Assembly: GCA_023388995.1 (NCBI GenBank)
Contig: JAEWFD010000024.1
Location: forward strand, 17,740-81,739
From: Bacillota bacterium
Lineage (GTDB): Bacteria > Bacillota_I > Bacilli_A > Erysipelotrichales > Erysipelotrichaceae
Direction: 5' to 3'
Length of the DNA: 64,000 bases
Program-made: the position numbers and the translations under genes
Notes under the pieces: model-generated
What the model was told of the DNA's origin: nothing
Database searches by the model: none
Seen by the model: only the letters and a program-made list of their open reading frames with translations
Shown here: positions 50,521-59,643 of the stretch, piece after piece
Position numbering within the stretch: the stretch's first letter is position 1
How the letters are laid out: every line of letters begins with the position of its first letter

Positions 50521-52224
50521 ATGCGAGCTTGGTGGCAGGAAATAGCGGTTTATCAAATTTATCCGCGTTCATTCCAGGATAGCAATCAAGATGGCATCGG
50601 CGATCTTGCAGGCATTCTTTCCCGGCTGGATTATATCAAAGCAATTGGCGTGGATGCCATTTGGATTGGTCCTATCTACCAGTCACCCATGATTGACAAT
50701 GGCTATGATGTTTCGGACTTCCGGGCCATCGATCCAGTATTCGGTACAATGGAAGACTTGCAGGAACTGATCCATCAGATCCATCAACGAAAGATGTATC
50801 TGATCTTAGATTTGGTGTTAAATCACACATCCGATCTTCATCCCTGGTTCCAAAAGGCAATCAGAGATCCGCAAAGCGAAGAGAGTGAGTATTATATCTT
50901 CCGGGATCCGCGTTATGATGCATCCGGCAATCCGCAGGAACCGACGAACTGGTATGGTTTTGTAGGGAAAGCATGGGTCTATCAACCGCAGCGAAAGCAA
51001 TATTATATGAAATTGTTCGCAAAGGAAATGCCGGATTTGAATTGGGAAAATCCCAAACTGCGAGAACAAATGCATGATATCGCGACCTATTATCTGAAAC
51101 TAGGAGTAGATGGCTTTCGCATCGATGCCGTCGCTCACTTGGGGCGGGATACAACCTTCACCGACATTCCGGTGCAGGAAAAAGAAGTACCCTTCGACAT
51201 GATGAAGTTCTCAAACAGGGAAGAAGTATTCTATTATCTGGAAGAATTCAAGCAGAAAGTCTTCTCCAACTATGATTGTCTTTGCATCGGTGAGGTGGGC
51301 GGCAATGCAGATATTGCCCAAGCGATCCGCTATGCCGGTTACGAAGAAGGAAGCCTGCAAATGGTCTTTACATTTGATCATTGCTGGTCAAACGGGCTGT
51401 TTGGAGCTGGTCCCGATGCGAAACGAAATGTCGATGTGAAACAGTTGAAGCAGATTTTTCAGACCTGGTATACCGGCTTGCACGAAAAAGCATGGCAGGC
51501 ATTATACTGGCACAATCATGATCATCCGCGGGTTGTCTCCCAATATGGCGATGACACAACATACCATGCGGAAAGTGCGAAGATGCTATGCAATGTGCTC
51601 TATTTCATGGCTGGAACACCATTCTTGTACAATGGCGAAGAAATCGGGATGACCAATGTGGACTACGATGATCTGAAGGACTTTACAGATCATAGTGCCC
51701 AAGCATTTATCCAAGCGCACCAAGGTGAACTAACAACGGAACAAATGCTTGCGATACTTCGTCTGACAAGCCGCGACAATGCGCGCTCTCCAATGCAGTG
51801 GAATGATCAGGCAAATGCCGGCTTCAGCAGCCATACACCGTGCACCAAGGTAAACAAGAACTATAACACGATCAATGTGCAGGCGCAGGAGCATGATCCG
51901 GCGTCAATCCTGAATCATTACCGCAAAGTACTGGCGTTTCGCAAACAAACACCCTACCAGGATATCATTCTGTCAGGCAGCTTCTCATTGGTGGCTCCCG
52001 AGCATGAGGATATATTCGCTTACGAAAGAATGGGCATATCACAAACCATTGTTGTGATTGCCAATTTCCGGGATCGGAATTGTTCCCTGACACGAAAGTA
52101 TTCAACTTTAGATGTCTTAGTGCAGAACTATTCCGATATCCAATATGATGGTCAAACATTTGATCTGCGTCCATTTGAATCGGTCGTCTTTGTCACACCA
52201 AACAGCAAGGAAAGGGGTTTGTGA
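50521..52224 (+). CDS. Oligo-1,6-glucosidase/alpha-glucosidase, GH13_31 type
   Basis: A 567-residue intracellular alpha-glucosidase. Marks are VYQIYPRSFQDSNQDGIGDLAGI at the start (in part), LVLNHTSD, the nucleophile in GFRIDAVAHLG, the acid/base in LCIGEVGGNAD, and WHNHDHPRV. The conserved SRDNARSPMQWN lies near the end. It releases glucose from isomaltose-like or maltose ends; alpha-1,4 against alpha-1,6 preference cannot be decided by eye, though the GEVGG form is seen in both. ATG 50521 is favoured over GTG 50512, which would leave no spacing from AGAGGA. Confidence 0.88.
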   Translation: MRAWWQEIAVYQIYPRSFQDSNQDGIGDLAGILSRLDYIKAIGVDAIWIGPIYQSPMIDNGYDVSDFRAIDPVFGTMEDLQELIHQIHQRKMYLILDLVLNHTSDLHPWFQKAIRDPQSEESEYYIFRDPRYDASGNPQEPTNWYGFVGKAWVYQPQRKQYYMKLFAKEMPDLNWENPKLREQMHDIATYYLKLGVDGFRIDAVAHLGRDTTFTDIPVQEKEVPFDMMKFSNREEVFYYLEEFKQKVFSNYDCLCIGEVGGNADIAQAIRYAGYEEGSLQMVFTFDHCWSNGLFGAGPDAKRNVDVKQLKQIFQTWYTGLHEKAWQALYWHNHDHPRVVSQYGDDTTYHAESAKMLCNVLYFMAGTPFLYNGEEIGMTNVDYDDLKDFTDHSAQAFIQAHQGELTTEQMLAILRLTSRDNARSPMQWNDQANAGFSSHTPCTKVNKNYNTINVQAQEHDPASILNHYRKVLAFRKQTPYQDIILSGSFSLVAPEHEDIFAYERMGISQTIVVIANFRDRNCSLTRKYSTLDVLVQNYSDIQYDGQTFDLRPFESVVFVTPNSKERGL

Positions 52225-52225
52225 A

Positions 52226-53317
52226 ATGGCAACATTAAAATTACAGGGAATCAATAAGATTTATGACAACAATGTACAGGCGGTATTCGATTTTAATCTG
52301 GATATCGAAGACAAGGAATTTATTGTACTGGTAGGACCTTCAGGATGCGGAAAGTCCACAACCCTGCGGATGATCGCAGGGCTGGAAGAAATTACATCCG
52401 GTGACTTTTACATTGACGGCGAGCAGATGAATGAAGTGTCGCCGAAAGACCGGGATATCGCAATGGTATTCCAATCTTATGCCCTGTATCCCCATATGAC
52501 TGTATATGAGAATATGGCATTTGGTTTAAAGTTGCGCAAACTGCCGAAGCAGGAAATTGATGAACGGGTACGGGAAGCAGCCCGGATACTGGAGATCGGT
52601 GATTATCTGGATCGGAAACCAAAGGCATTATCCGGCGGACAGCGCCAGCGGGTAGCCTTAGGAAGAGCGATTGTCCGGAATGCGAAAGTATTCTTAATGG
52701 ATGAGCCTCTCAGCAACTTGGATGCAAAACTGCGGGTGCAAATGCGCTCAGAAATTATAAAGCTGCATGAACGTATCAATGCTACTACGATTTATGTAAC
52801 CCATGACCAAACGGAAGCGATGACAATGGCAACGCGGATTGTAGTCATGAAAGATGGCTATGTTCAGCAAATTGGAACACCGAAAGAAATCTACCAAAAA
52901 CCGGCAAATGTGTTTGTGGCAAGCTTTATCGGTGCACCGGCAATGAACTTTATTGATGGTAAGTACACGAAGGGTGTCTTTACGGTTGGCTCCAAAAGCT
53001 TTGGAGTACCGGAAAGCTTCCTTGAAAAATTAAGCCCTTATGAAGGAAAAGAAATGATTATGGGCATTCGTCCCGAAGATATTCACTTTGAAGGCATCGT
53101 GGCAGATACGTTCCCGCCGCTGCAATTTGATTTCCATATCGATGTATCCGAGTTAACAGGACATGAGATTATCCTGCATGGTTTCTTGGAAGGGCAAAAG
53201 CTGATTGCGAAAGTAGCAAGCCGTGTCGAAGTAAAAAATCATGATGTATTGTCGTTAACCTTGGATGGACCTAAACTGCACTTCTTTGACAAAGAAACAA
53301 AGAATGCAGTGATCTAA
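52226..53317 (+). CDS. malK: Sugar ABC importer ATPase (MalK/MsmX type)
   Basis: A 363-residue ATPase for carbohydrate uptake. Walker A is VGPSGCGKST, the signature is LSGGQRQR, Walker B is VFLMDEPLSNLD, and THDQTEAMTMATRI follows. The C-terminal TOBE domain (from about residue 240, with IMGIRPEDI) is the MalK regulatory part. It starts one base after the preceding stop, within the operon, and is the energy subunit of MalEFG. MsmX-like proteins may also serve several sugar importers. Confidence 0.93.
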   Translation: MATLKLQGINKIYDNNVQAVFDFNLDIEDKEFIVLVGPSGCGKSTTLRMIAGLEEITSGDFYIDGEQMNEVSPKDRDIAMVFQSYALYPHMTVYENMAFGLKLRKLPKQEIDERVREAARILEIGDYLDRKPKALSGGQRQRVALGRAIVRNAKVFLMDEPLSNLDAKLRVQMRSEIIKLHERINATTIYVTHDQTEAMTMATRIVVMKDGYVQQIGTPKEIYQKPANVFVASFIGAPAMNFIDGKYTKGVFTVGSKSFGVPESFLEKLSPYEGKEMIMGIRPEDIHFEGIVADTFPPLQFDFHIDVSELTGHEIILHGFLEGQKLIAKVASRVEVKNHDVLSLTLDGPKLHFFDKETKNAVI

Positions 53318-53330
53318 GGGGAACCGTCCT

Positions 53331-54884
53331 ATGAAAAAAAGAAAAGGATTGCTGCGGATCGCAGATGTAATCGCGGATATGAAAGAATATCCGGATGCAG
53401 CATTCAGCGCCCTGTTGTCGGCACTGGTAATGGGTCTTGGGCAGCTGCGTAATAAACAAAAGGCAAAAGCAGCAATGTTCTTTGGAATCTTTCTGGCTTT
53501 CCTGATTCTTGAGGTTGCGACTTCGGGATATTGGTATGCAGCAGGTGAGATTGCCCGCTATCCGGCAGCAGCAGGAGAAAAACTCTATTTCTTCCGTGAT
53601 TATGGAGGATTGCTCACAAGCGGTATCTGGGGTTTGCTGACGTTAGGCAAAGTTCCCGGCCAAACAGCATACCGCGGCCAAACAGTAGAAACATTCCATC
53701 GCATATTGCCATGGCTATCGGCGGATAACTCCGTTACTTTATTAGGCGTTGGCTTAATTGCTTTGGTGATATGCAGTTTATTGATAGTTCTTTGGGGATT
53801 TAATGTTGCGGATGCCTATCAAACGAGAAAACGATATTTGAAAACGGGCAAACAGGAAAGTGTCAAAGCATATTTCAAGCGTGTTTGGGGTAGTTTGTTT
53901 GCCTATATTATGCTTGTTCCGAGTTTGGTAATGGTCTTGTTCTTTATCTTGATTCCGTTTTTGTTCTCTTTCTTGCTGGCATTTACCAATTATACGTACA
54001 GACTGCCAATTCCAAATCGCTTAATTCAATGGGTTGGTTTTGAAAATTTTTCTAAGATTGTAACCGATCCGGGGTGGTTCAGTATCTTTGCGCAAGTGGT
54101 TGGCTGGACTTTCTTATATGCAACCATGGCCAGTGTTACCTGCTATTTGGCAGGAATGGTTCAAGCATTGATTATTGAATCCAAATATGTAAAATTCAAG
54201 AAATTCTGGCGTTCGATCCTGATTATTCCCTGGGCAGTACCGTCCATGGTCAGTTTAATGGTCTTTAAGAATGTATTTCATAAAGACGGGTTGGCTAATC
54301 AGTTGCTGTATACGACCAATTTAATGGAGCCGGTATCTAACTTCCTGCACCAAATCGGCTTGCAGGCAATTGCCGAGAATCCAATCTTCTGGTTTACTTC
54401 CCTAGGCAATGGCAATTTGGCGAAGTTTATCATTATCCTTGTTAACTTATGGTTAGGATCTCCTTATTTCATGATGCTGATTACGGGTGTTCTCACTACG
54501 GTTCCCAAAGATTTATATGAAGCAGCTTCCATTGATGGAGCCAGCAAATGGCAAAGTTTCAAAAAAATTACCTTCCCATTGATTATCCAGGCAACCATTC
54601 CGGCTATTATCATGACCTTTACTTTCAATTTTAATGGCTTTGGCTCCATCTATTTCTTAACTGGTGGCGGGCCACGCTGGGCAAATGTGCCGAATTCGAT
54701 GAAAGTAATGGGCGGTATACCAGGCCAAACAGATATTTTGATTTCCTGGATTTACAAGCTTTCCTTTGATCGCAATGCACAGCTCTATAATATTGCGGCA
54801 GTTTATTCTATTTTGATCTTCGTTTTCATTGCTTCGCTCTCCATCTATAACTTAGCGAAACAAAAGAACTTGTGGGAGGATTAA
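53331..54884 (+). CDS. malF: Maltodextrin ABC permease MalF
   Basis: A 517-residue permease. The C-terminal MetI-like domain has the coupling EAA loop YEAASIDGASKWQSFKKITFPL. The N-terminal 180 residues contain extra membrane segments and, at about residues 27-45, the motif LVMGLGQLRNKQKAKAAMFF. This resembles the GLGQxYNKQxxKG turn of TM2-like membrane domains and is not part of the transport core. MalF pairs with MalG; both genes lie four bases apart. Confidence 0.92.
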   Translation: MKKRKGLLRIADVIADMKEYPDAAFSALLSALVMGLGQLRNKQKAKAAMFFGIFLAFLILEVATSGYWYAAGEIARYPAAAGEKLYFFRDYGGLLTSGIWGLLTLGKVPGQTAYRGQTVETFHRILPWLSADNSVTLLGVGLIALVICSLLIVLWGFNVADAYQTRKRYLKTGKQESVKAYFKRVWGSLFAYIMLVPSLVMVLFFILIPFLFSFLLAFTNYTYRLPIPNRLIQWVGFENFSKIVTDPGWFSIFAQVVGWTFLYATMASVTCYLAGMVQALIIESKYVKFKKFWRSILIIPWAVPSMVSLMVFKNVFHKDGLANQLLYTTNLMEPVSNFLHQIGLQAIAENPIFWFTSLGNGNLAKFIIILVNLWLGSPYFMMLITGVLTTVPKDLYEAASIDGASKWQSFKKITFPLIIQATIPAIIMTFTFNFNGFGSIYFLTGGGPRWANVPNSMKVMGGIPGQTDILISWIYKLSFDRNAQLYNIAAVYSILIFVFIASLSIYNLAKQKNLWED

Positions 54885-54887
54885 TGT

Positions 54888-55757
54888 ATGAAACGTAATA
54901 TGAAAGATTTCTTGGGCAAAGCAGGAGCAGCAGCCTTCCTGCTGGTCGCCTCGACAATTGTGTTAATTCCAGTGATATGGATGATCAGTGCGGCCTTTAC
55001 CAAAGGCAATTTGCTGTCATCTGTTCCGCTGTTTCCTGATTTTAAGAACTTTACGCTGGATCACTATCAATATATCTTTTCGTATAAGAGCAATCCGGCA
55101 AACTTGTTTCCGGATTATGTCGGTGCCTTTGTCCGAACGCTGAGCATTGCCGTACTCAATACGGTTGGTGTCATCTTCTTTGCGGTCGTGACCGGATATA
55201 TCTTTGCCCGCCGCCGCTTCAAAGGGAAGAAGCAAATGATGCTGGGGATGATGGTCTTGCAGATGTTCCCGTCATTTATGGGAATGCTGGCCTTGTTTCT
55301 GCTGTATCGTACATTCGGGCTGCTGCGAAATCCGAATTATCTGGCATTCATTTATACAGCCGGAAGTATTCCGTACAATATGTTTTTGGTACGCGGCTTC
55401 CTGCGCAATATTCCAATGTCTTTGGATGAGGCTGCCGAAATTGACGGAGCTTCACCAATTCAGGTACTATATAAGATTTTACTGCCGCTGATCGTTCCGA
55501 TCATTGGTTTTATCGGTGTGAATGCCTTTATGGCACCATGGCTGGATTTCATCTTGCAGAACGCCTTCTTGCAGCCGGAACAGCAAACCGTCGCAATGTG
55601 GCTCTTCCGCACTACCGATGAACTGGCGCCGTTGTATTACAATCCGCTGCGCTTTATGGCAGGCGCTCTGCTGATTGCCATTCCGATTATGATTGTCCAG
55701 ATCAGCATGCAGAAATTCATGGTGCATGGCCTGACATCCGGTGCTGACAAAGGATAG
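54888..55757 (+). CDS. malG: Maltodextrin ABC permease MalG
   Basis: A 289-residue permease with six membrane segments and the EAA loop SLDEAAEIDGASPIQVLYKILLPL. The C-terminus KFMVHGLTSGADKG is the form that in MalG reaches toward the binding-protein site (ending GLTxGAVKG). GGGAGG precedes the start. It is the second half of the importer channel. Confidence 0.94.
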   Translation: MKRNMKDFLGKAGAAAFLLVASTIVLIPVIWMISAAFTKGNLLSSVPLFPDFKNFTLDHYQYIFSYKSNPANLFPDYVGAFVRTLSIAVLNTVGVIFFAVVTGYIFARRRFKGKKQMMLGMMVLQMFPSFMGMLALFLLYRTFGLLRNPNYLAFIYTAGSIPYNMFLVRGFLRNIPMSLDEAAEIDGASPIQVLYKILLPLIVPIIGFIGVNAFMAPWLDFILQNAFLQPEQQTVAMWLFRTTDELAPLYYNPLRFMAGALLIAIPIMIVQISMQKFMVHGLTSGADKG

Positions 55758-55766
55758 GAGAATACC

Positions 55767-56528
55767 ATGACCATTCGTGACTTTACATCTACATTCTATC
55801 AAAATAAGGCGATTATCAAATTTCCCAGAATGCCATGGTGGATCACGGCTGCGATCTTTGGATTATCCGTTTTCCTGGCAACGATTCCATTTTATGTCAG
55901 TGTATACCGGCCGGCTGATTATGAAGTATCTTTCCCGCATATTATAAATGCCTTATATGACTTCATTGCTACGCAAGACTGTGCGATTACAAATGATACA
56001 TTTGTATGTCCTCCTATGACAATCGCCTATGAGGGATACACTGTTGTGGTGGGCGAGGAACCAGAAATAAAACAGCCCAATACGATGTATTTTATGGAAA
56101 AGAGCTTTTATGCCACCAATGGTATTGATGAAATTCAAGGAGAATATATCTACCTCGGTGATTTTCGCTTTCAGGAAGTGATCGCAAGGGGTGCAGATCG
56201 GGCTGATTTGGTCAATGTCTTTTTGAAGAACATTGAAGTAAGCCGGGCTGGTGTGAATCTGATTACGATTACCATCAGTTATCTGTTCCAATTCGCAGTT
56301 TATACATTTGTAATTGGATATTTGTTCCGCTTTGCGAAAGGCAAAGCAGAAGTTTGGCCATACGGCTATCGGGATTATGTGCAAATGATCACCTTATCTA
56401 TGCTGTTTCCGGCATTGGTATGCGCGATGCTGTCCTTCTTTCTGGGCAGCATTGCAACGGTGTTCTTCCCGTTTGTCTATGTCCTTCGAGTTGTCTTTTT
56501 ATACATGAGACTCAGCAGAGTCTCATGA
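55767..56528 (+). CDS. malA: MalA-like DUF1189 membrane protein
   Basis: A 253-residue protein with one membrane segment near residue 30, an external domain of about 120 residues, and a cluster of three or four segments at the end. It fits DUF1189, which includes the MalA proteins found next to maltodextrin transport genes in streptococci. Their biochemical role is not settled. Two cysteines in the external domain (DCAITNDTFVCPP) could form a disulphide. Its position between malG and malE argues for an auxiliary role in uptake. Confidence 0.8.
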   Translation: MTIRDFTSTFYQNKAIIKFPRMPWWITAAIFGLSVFLATIPFYVSVYRPADYEVSFPHIINALYDFIATQDCAITNDTFVCPPMTIAYEGYTVVVGEEPEIKQPNTMYFMEKSFYATNGIDEIQGEYIYLGDFRFQEVIARGADRADLVNVFLKNIEVSRAGVNLITITISYLFQFAVYTFVIGYLFRFAKGKAEVWPYGYRDYVQMITLSMLFPALVCAMLSFFLGSIATVFFPFVYVLRVVFLYMRLSRVS

Positions 56529-56536
56529 TAAAAGAT

Positions 56537-56551
56537 CATAGCACTGCTATG
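56537..56551 (+). promoter_or_regulatory. Hairpin before malE
   Basis: CATAGC (56537-56542) pairs with GCTATG (56546-56551) around ACT, between malA and malE. There is no U-tract. It may be a processing or stability element that raises malE message. Confidence 0.4.
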
Positions 56552-56590
56552 AAATATACTTATAACCATATAGAGGAGGTTACGGTAAGT

Positions 56591-57982
56591 ATGAAAAAAT
56601 TATTCACTATGACATTGGCGCTTGTGCTGATGGCATCCGCTGCTGCTTGTTCTCGCGGACAAGATTCCGGTAAAGAGTGTACTTTGGATGGTATGAGCGT
56701 TTGTTATGACAGCGCAACTGGCCAATACAAAGTAGAAAAAGATGCTAAGATTCGTCTTGGCGGTGACAATGATGCTTGGGGTGCAGCAATTGTTGAACTA
56801 TGGAACAAAACCCATCCTGAATTAGCTGGTGTAGTTGAATTTGTAAATGCCGGTGTCAGCGGTGCAGCAGACTTGCTCGCTACGCAACAAGGCGAATTTG
56901 CGGATGTATTTATGACAATTGACGGAGAAACACCAAGAAATGCTTCTCACTTGCTGCCAATTGATGCGAATTTAGCGAAAACAATCAAGGACAATTCCCT
57001 GGAATCTTTCTATAAAGCTGGGAATGGTGACAACGCGAATACCATCTATGCACCAATGACTTACGATGGAATGGCATTTGTATGGAATAAAACTATGCTG
57101 GAATCGCTTGGTATTGATACTGCCGATGCAGATGGCAACGGACTTCCGGAAGCTGTTGATACTTGGGAAGAAATCTTTGCAATTTCGAAGAGCTGGATTA
57201 ACAACCGCCCAACTTATAAAGGCAAAAAAGTAAATATCATGTATCCATTGACACTAACTAACCAATGGTCTGACTATCATCATCTGTCTTCTGCTGGATG
57301 GCATATCTTTGCTGGCGGCGATGCAACAAAACCTGGTTACGATGATCCTAAATTCAAAGCAGGATTTGATTTCTTGCTAGCTGCCAAAGATGCTCAAATC
57401 TCTGTAGAAGAATCCGGAGTTCTAACACCGGCAGAATCTATGGCATGGAAATGGGATAATGTATTGAAAGAAGAAATCGCTCCATTTGGATTATTCGGTA
57501 CTTGGATGAACATGAAAGAAGCTGTTGACCTGACTGGTTCCGAATATGTTCTTTCTATTCTTCCAACTTGGAAGGGTGCAAACCAAACACCATTTGTTAA
57601 GACGAAAGGCTATGTTATCAATGCTTATACAAAATATCGTTCTGCAGCAACAGAATTGATGCGTATTATTTATACTGCAGGATTCCAATCTATGGTTGAC
57701 ACTTCCAGCTATGCACCAAGCTTGGTAGATGGCAGTGCTTTAACACCAAATCTTGCAGACGGAAGCATCCAAAGCCAATTGATGGCTGCGTTCGTATATA
57801 ACTATCCAGAACCAGCATTAACACTTCCAAACAACTCCCAAATGAAAGCGATGGACGCTGCATTCTATCCAATCGTATCAGATGCGGAAAAACATGTTTG
57901 GGATAATACAAAATCAATCGATGATGCAATCGCTGAATTGATCGAAGTGTCTAATTCCAAAATTGCGGAAGGAAACAAGTAG
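56591..57982 (+). CDS. malE: Maltodextrin-binding lipoprotein MalE
   Basis: Extracellular receptor of the importer, 463 residues. The signal MKKLFTMTLALVLMASAAAC ends in lipidated Cys20. After a short segment with two cysteines (ECTLDGMSVCYD) comes the binding fold: AKIRLGGDNDAWGAAIVELWNKTHP, then FMTIDGETPRNASHLLPI and TYDGMAFVWNKTMLESLGI. GAGGAGG lies 11 bases before ATG 56591. Codon choice is markedly biased to GGT/GCT/GTT, unlike the flanking enzyme genes, which fits very high expression. Hairpins lie on both sides. Confidence 0.93.
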   Translation: MKKLFTMTLALVLMASAAACSRGQDSGKECTLDGMSVCYDSATGQYKVEKDAKIRLGGDNDAWGAAIVELWNKTHPELAGVVEFVNAGVSGAADLLATQQGEFADVFMTIDGETPRNASHLLPIDANLAKTIKDNSLESFYKAGNGDNANTIYAPMTYDGMAFVWNKTMLESLGIDTADADGNGLPEAVDTWEEIFAISKSWINNRPTYKGKKVNIMYPLTLTNQWSDYHHLSSAGWHIFAGGDATKPGYDDPKFKAGFDFLLAAKDAQISVEESGVLTPAESMAWKWDNVLKEEIAPFGLFGTWMNMKEAVDLTGSEYVLSILPTWKGANQTPFVKTKGYVINAYTKYRSAATELMRIIYTAGFQSMVDTSSYAPSLVDGSALTPNLADGSIQSQLMAAFVYNYPEPALTLPNNSQMKAMDAAFYPIVSDAEKHVWDNTKSIDDAIAELIEVSNSKIAEGNK

Positions 57983-57989
57983 AACTAAG

Positions 57990-58024
57990 AAATGGTATAG
58001 ATTGCGATAATCTATACCATTTTT
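57990..58024 (+). terminator. Hairpin after malE (partial terminator)
   Basis: AAATGGTATAGATT (57990-58003) and AATCTATACCATTT (58009-58022) form a perfect 14-base-pair stem ending in T residues. The next gene starts 28 bases on with no clear promoter, so read-through is likely and downstream expression reduced. Confidence 0.75.
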
Positions 58025-58049
58025 CTCAAAGAACAGAAAGAGGTAACAT

Positions 58050-59642
58050 ATGAAACGTAGGATTGTCTCCATCTTGGCATGTTTCATGCTGCTGGCATGC
58101 AGTGCCAAACCACCAGTCAGAAAAAGTGTGGATGAATTAAAAACATTGCTGGCGCAAAGCAATGCGGCTGTCTTCAAAGAGGAAGTAAATGCGGTGTATG
58201 AAATCTTCCCCATTGCCTTTGCGGATAGCGACAACAATAATATTGGCGATCTTCAAGGCATCATCCATCAGCTGGATTATTTGAATGATGGAGACGATAC
58301 CACGACTGCTGATTTAGGAATCAATGCCATCTGGCTGACGCCGATTTATCCATCTCCAAGCTATCATAAGTATGATGTTACAGACTATAAAAACATTGAT
58401 CCCAAGTTTGGAACACTGGATGATTTCAAAGAATTAATTGCGGAAGCAGATAAACGAGGCATCAAAATAATTTTGGATATGGTCTTCAATCATTCTTCCT
58501 ATGATCATCCATGGTTTCAAAAGGCGCTTGCAAATGAAAAGCCATATACGGACTATTACCGCTTTGAAACAGAAGTGCCCAAGGAACAATATGCGAATCG
58601 TTCCAGCTGGTATAAAGCGAAGGATCGTTTCTACTATGCTAGTTTCTGGGATCGTATGCCGGAATTCAATGTTGAAAATGAAGCAGTACGCGAAGAATTC
58701 AAGTCGATTCTATCGTTCTGGCTGGATTTGGGAGTCAGCGGCTTTCGCTATGACGCAGCCAAGCATGTCTATGATCAATATGAATATCCAAGCGGGTTTC
58801 CGCTGCTGGAAAGCAATTTGCAATTTTGGCTGGAGATGAAACAACACGTGAAAACGGTCAATCCGGATGCCTTTGTGGTGGCTGAAGTATGGCTGCCAAC
58901 GACAGCGATGGCACCATATATTCCGGCCTTTGATTCACTGCTTGATTTTGATTTTGGAACAAGCGTGATTCAAGCGGTTAACGCAGGCAGCAAGCAAAGT
59001 GTGGTGAATTCCTATGTGAAGAATATGGCAGTGAAAGCAGAACGCAATTCGCAATATATCAATGGTACCTTTTTAACGAATCATGACCAGGAACGGGTAA
59101 TGTCCAGTCTTGGCAGTGATGTTGCCAAAGCAAAGCTGGCCGCAAGCATCTTGCTGACGATGCCCGGAACGCCGTTTATCTATTATGGGGAAGAACTTGG
59201 AATGCAGGGGAAGAAACCGGATGAACAGATTCGGGAACCGATGAAATGGAGCAACAGCTTTGATGGCGTAGTACCATATTGGGAATCCTGGAAATACAAC
59301 AATGATACGCCGTCTGCCGAAGTTCAAACAGAAGATCCAGCCTCGATGCTTTCAACTTACCGAAATTTGCTGGCTGTGCGCAAGCAGCATCCGGCACTGC
59401 GCAGCGATGAGATAGAAGAAGTGAACTTAAAGAATAGTTCACTGATGGCTTATTTGCGCAAAGACCTAACAGAAACCTTGTTTGTAGTGCACAACATGTA
59501 CCAAGGGGATATGGAGTTCAGCTATCCGGTGGGGGAACTGGTATATGCATCCGGTGATGTAGCTGTGGGTGATGCACTGGATGGAACTTCCAAACTAGTG
59601 CTGGCAGGAAGAACAACGGCTATCTTTAAGGTTGGTGAATAG
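58050..59642 (+). CDS. Surface lipoprotein alpha-amylase, GH13
   Basis: A 530-residue extracellular enzyme: lipoprotein signal (lipobox LLAC, Cys17) and a GH13 barrel from about residue 48 (VYEIFPIAFADSDNNNIGDL). Marks are LDMVFNHSSYDHPWF, the nucleophile in GFRYDAAKHVYD, the acid/base in VVAEVWLPTTAM and the third carboxylate in TNHDQERVMS. Tethered to the outer membrane face, it would cut starch or long maltodextrins into pieces that MalE can take up. It is the only exported enzyme of the operon. No starch-binding module is visible. Confidence 0.9.
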   Translation: MKRRIVSILACFMLLACSAKPPVRKSVDELKTLLAQSNAAVFKEEVNAVYEIFPIAFADSDNNNIGDLQGIIHQLDYLNDGDDTTTADLGINAIWLTPIYPSPSYHKYDVTDYKNIDPKFGTLDDFKELIAEADKRGIKIILDMVFNHSSYDHPWFQKALANEKPYTDYYRFETEVPKEQYANRSSWYKAKDRFYYASFWDRMPEFNVENEAVREEFKSILSFWLDLGVSGFRYDAAKHVYDQYEYPSGFPLLESNLQFWLEMKQHVKTVNPDAFVVAEVWLPTTAMAPYIPAFDSLLDFDFGTSVIQAVNAGSKQSVVNSYVKNMAVKAERNSQYINGTFLTNHDQERVMSSLGSDVAKAKLAASILLTMPGTPFIYYGEELGMQGKKPDEQIREPMKWSNSFDGVVPYWESWKYNNDTPSAEVQTEDPASMLSTYRNLLAVRKQHPALRSDEIEEVNLKNSSLMAYLRKDLTETLFVVHNMYQGDMEFSYPVGELVYASGDVAVGDALDGTSKLVLAGRTTAIFKVGE

Positions 59643-59643
59643 C

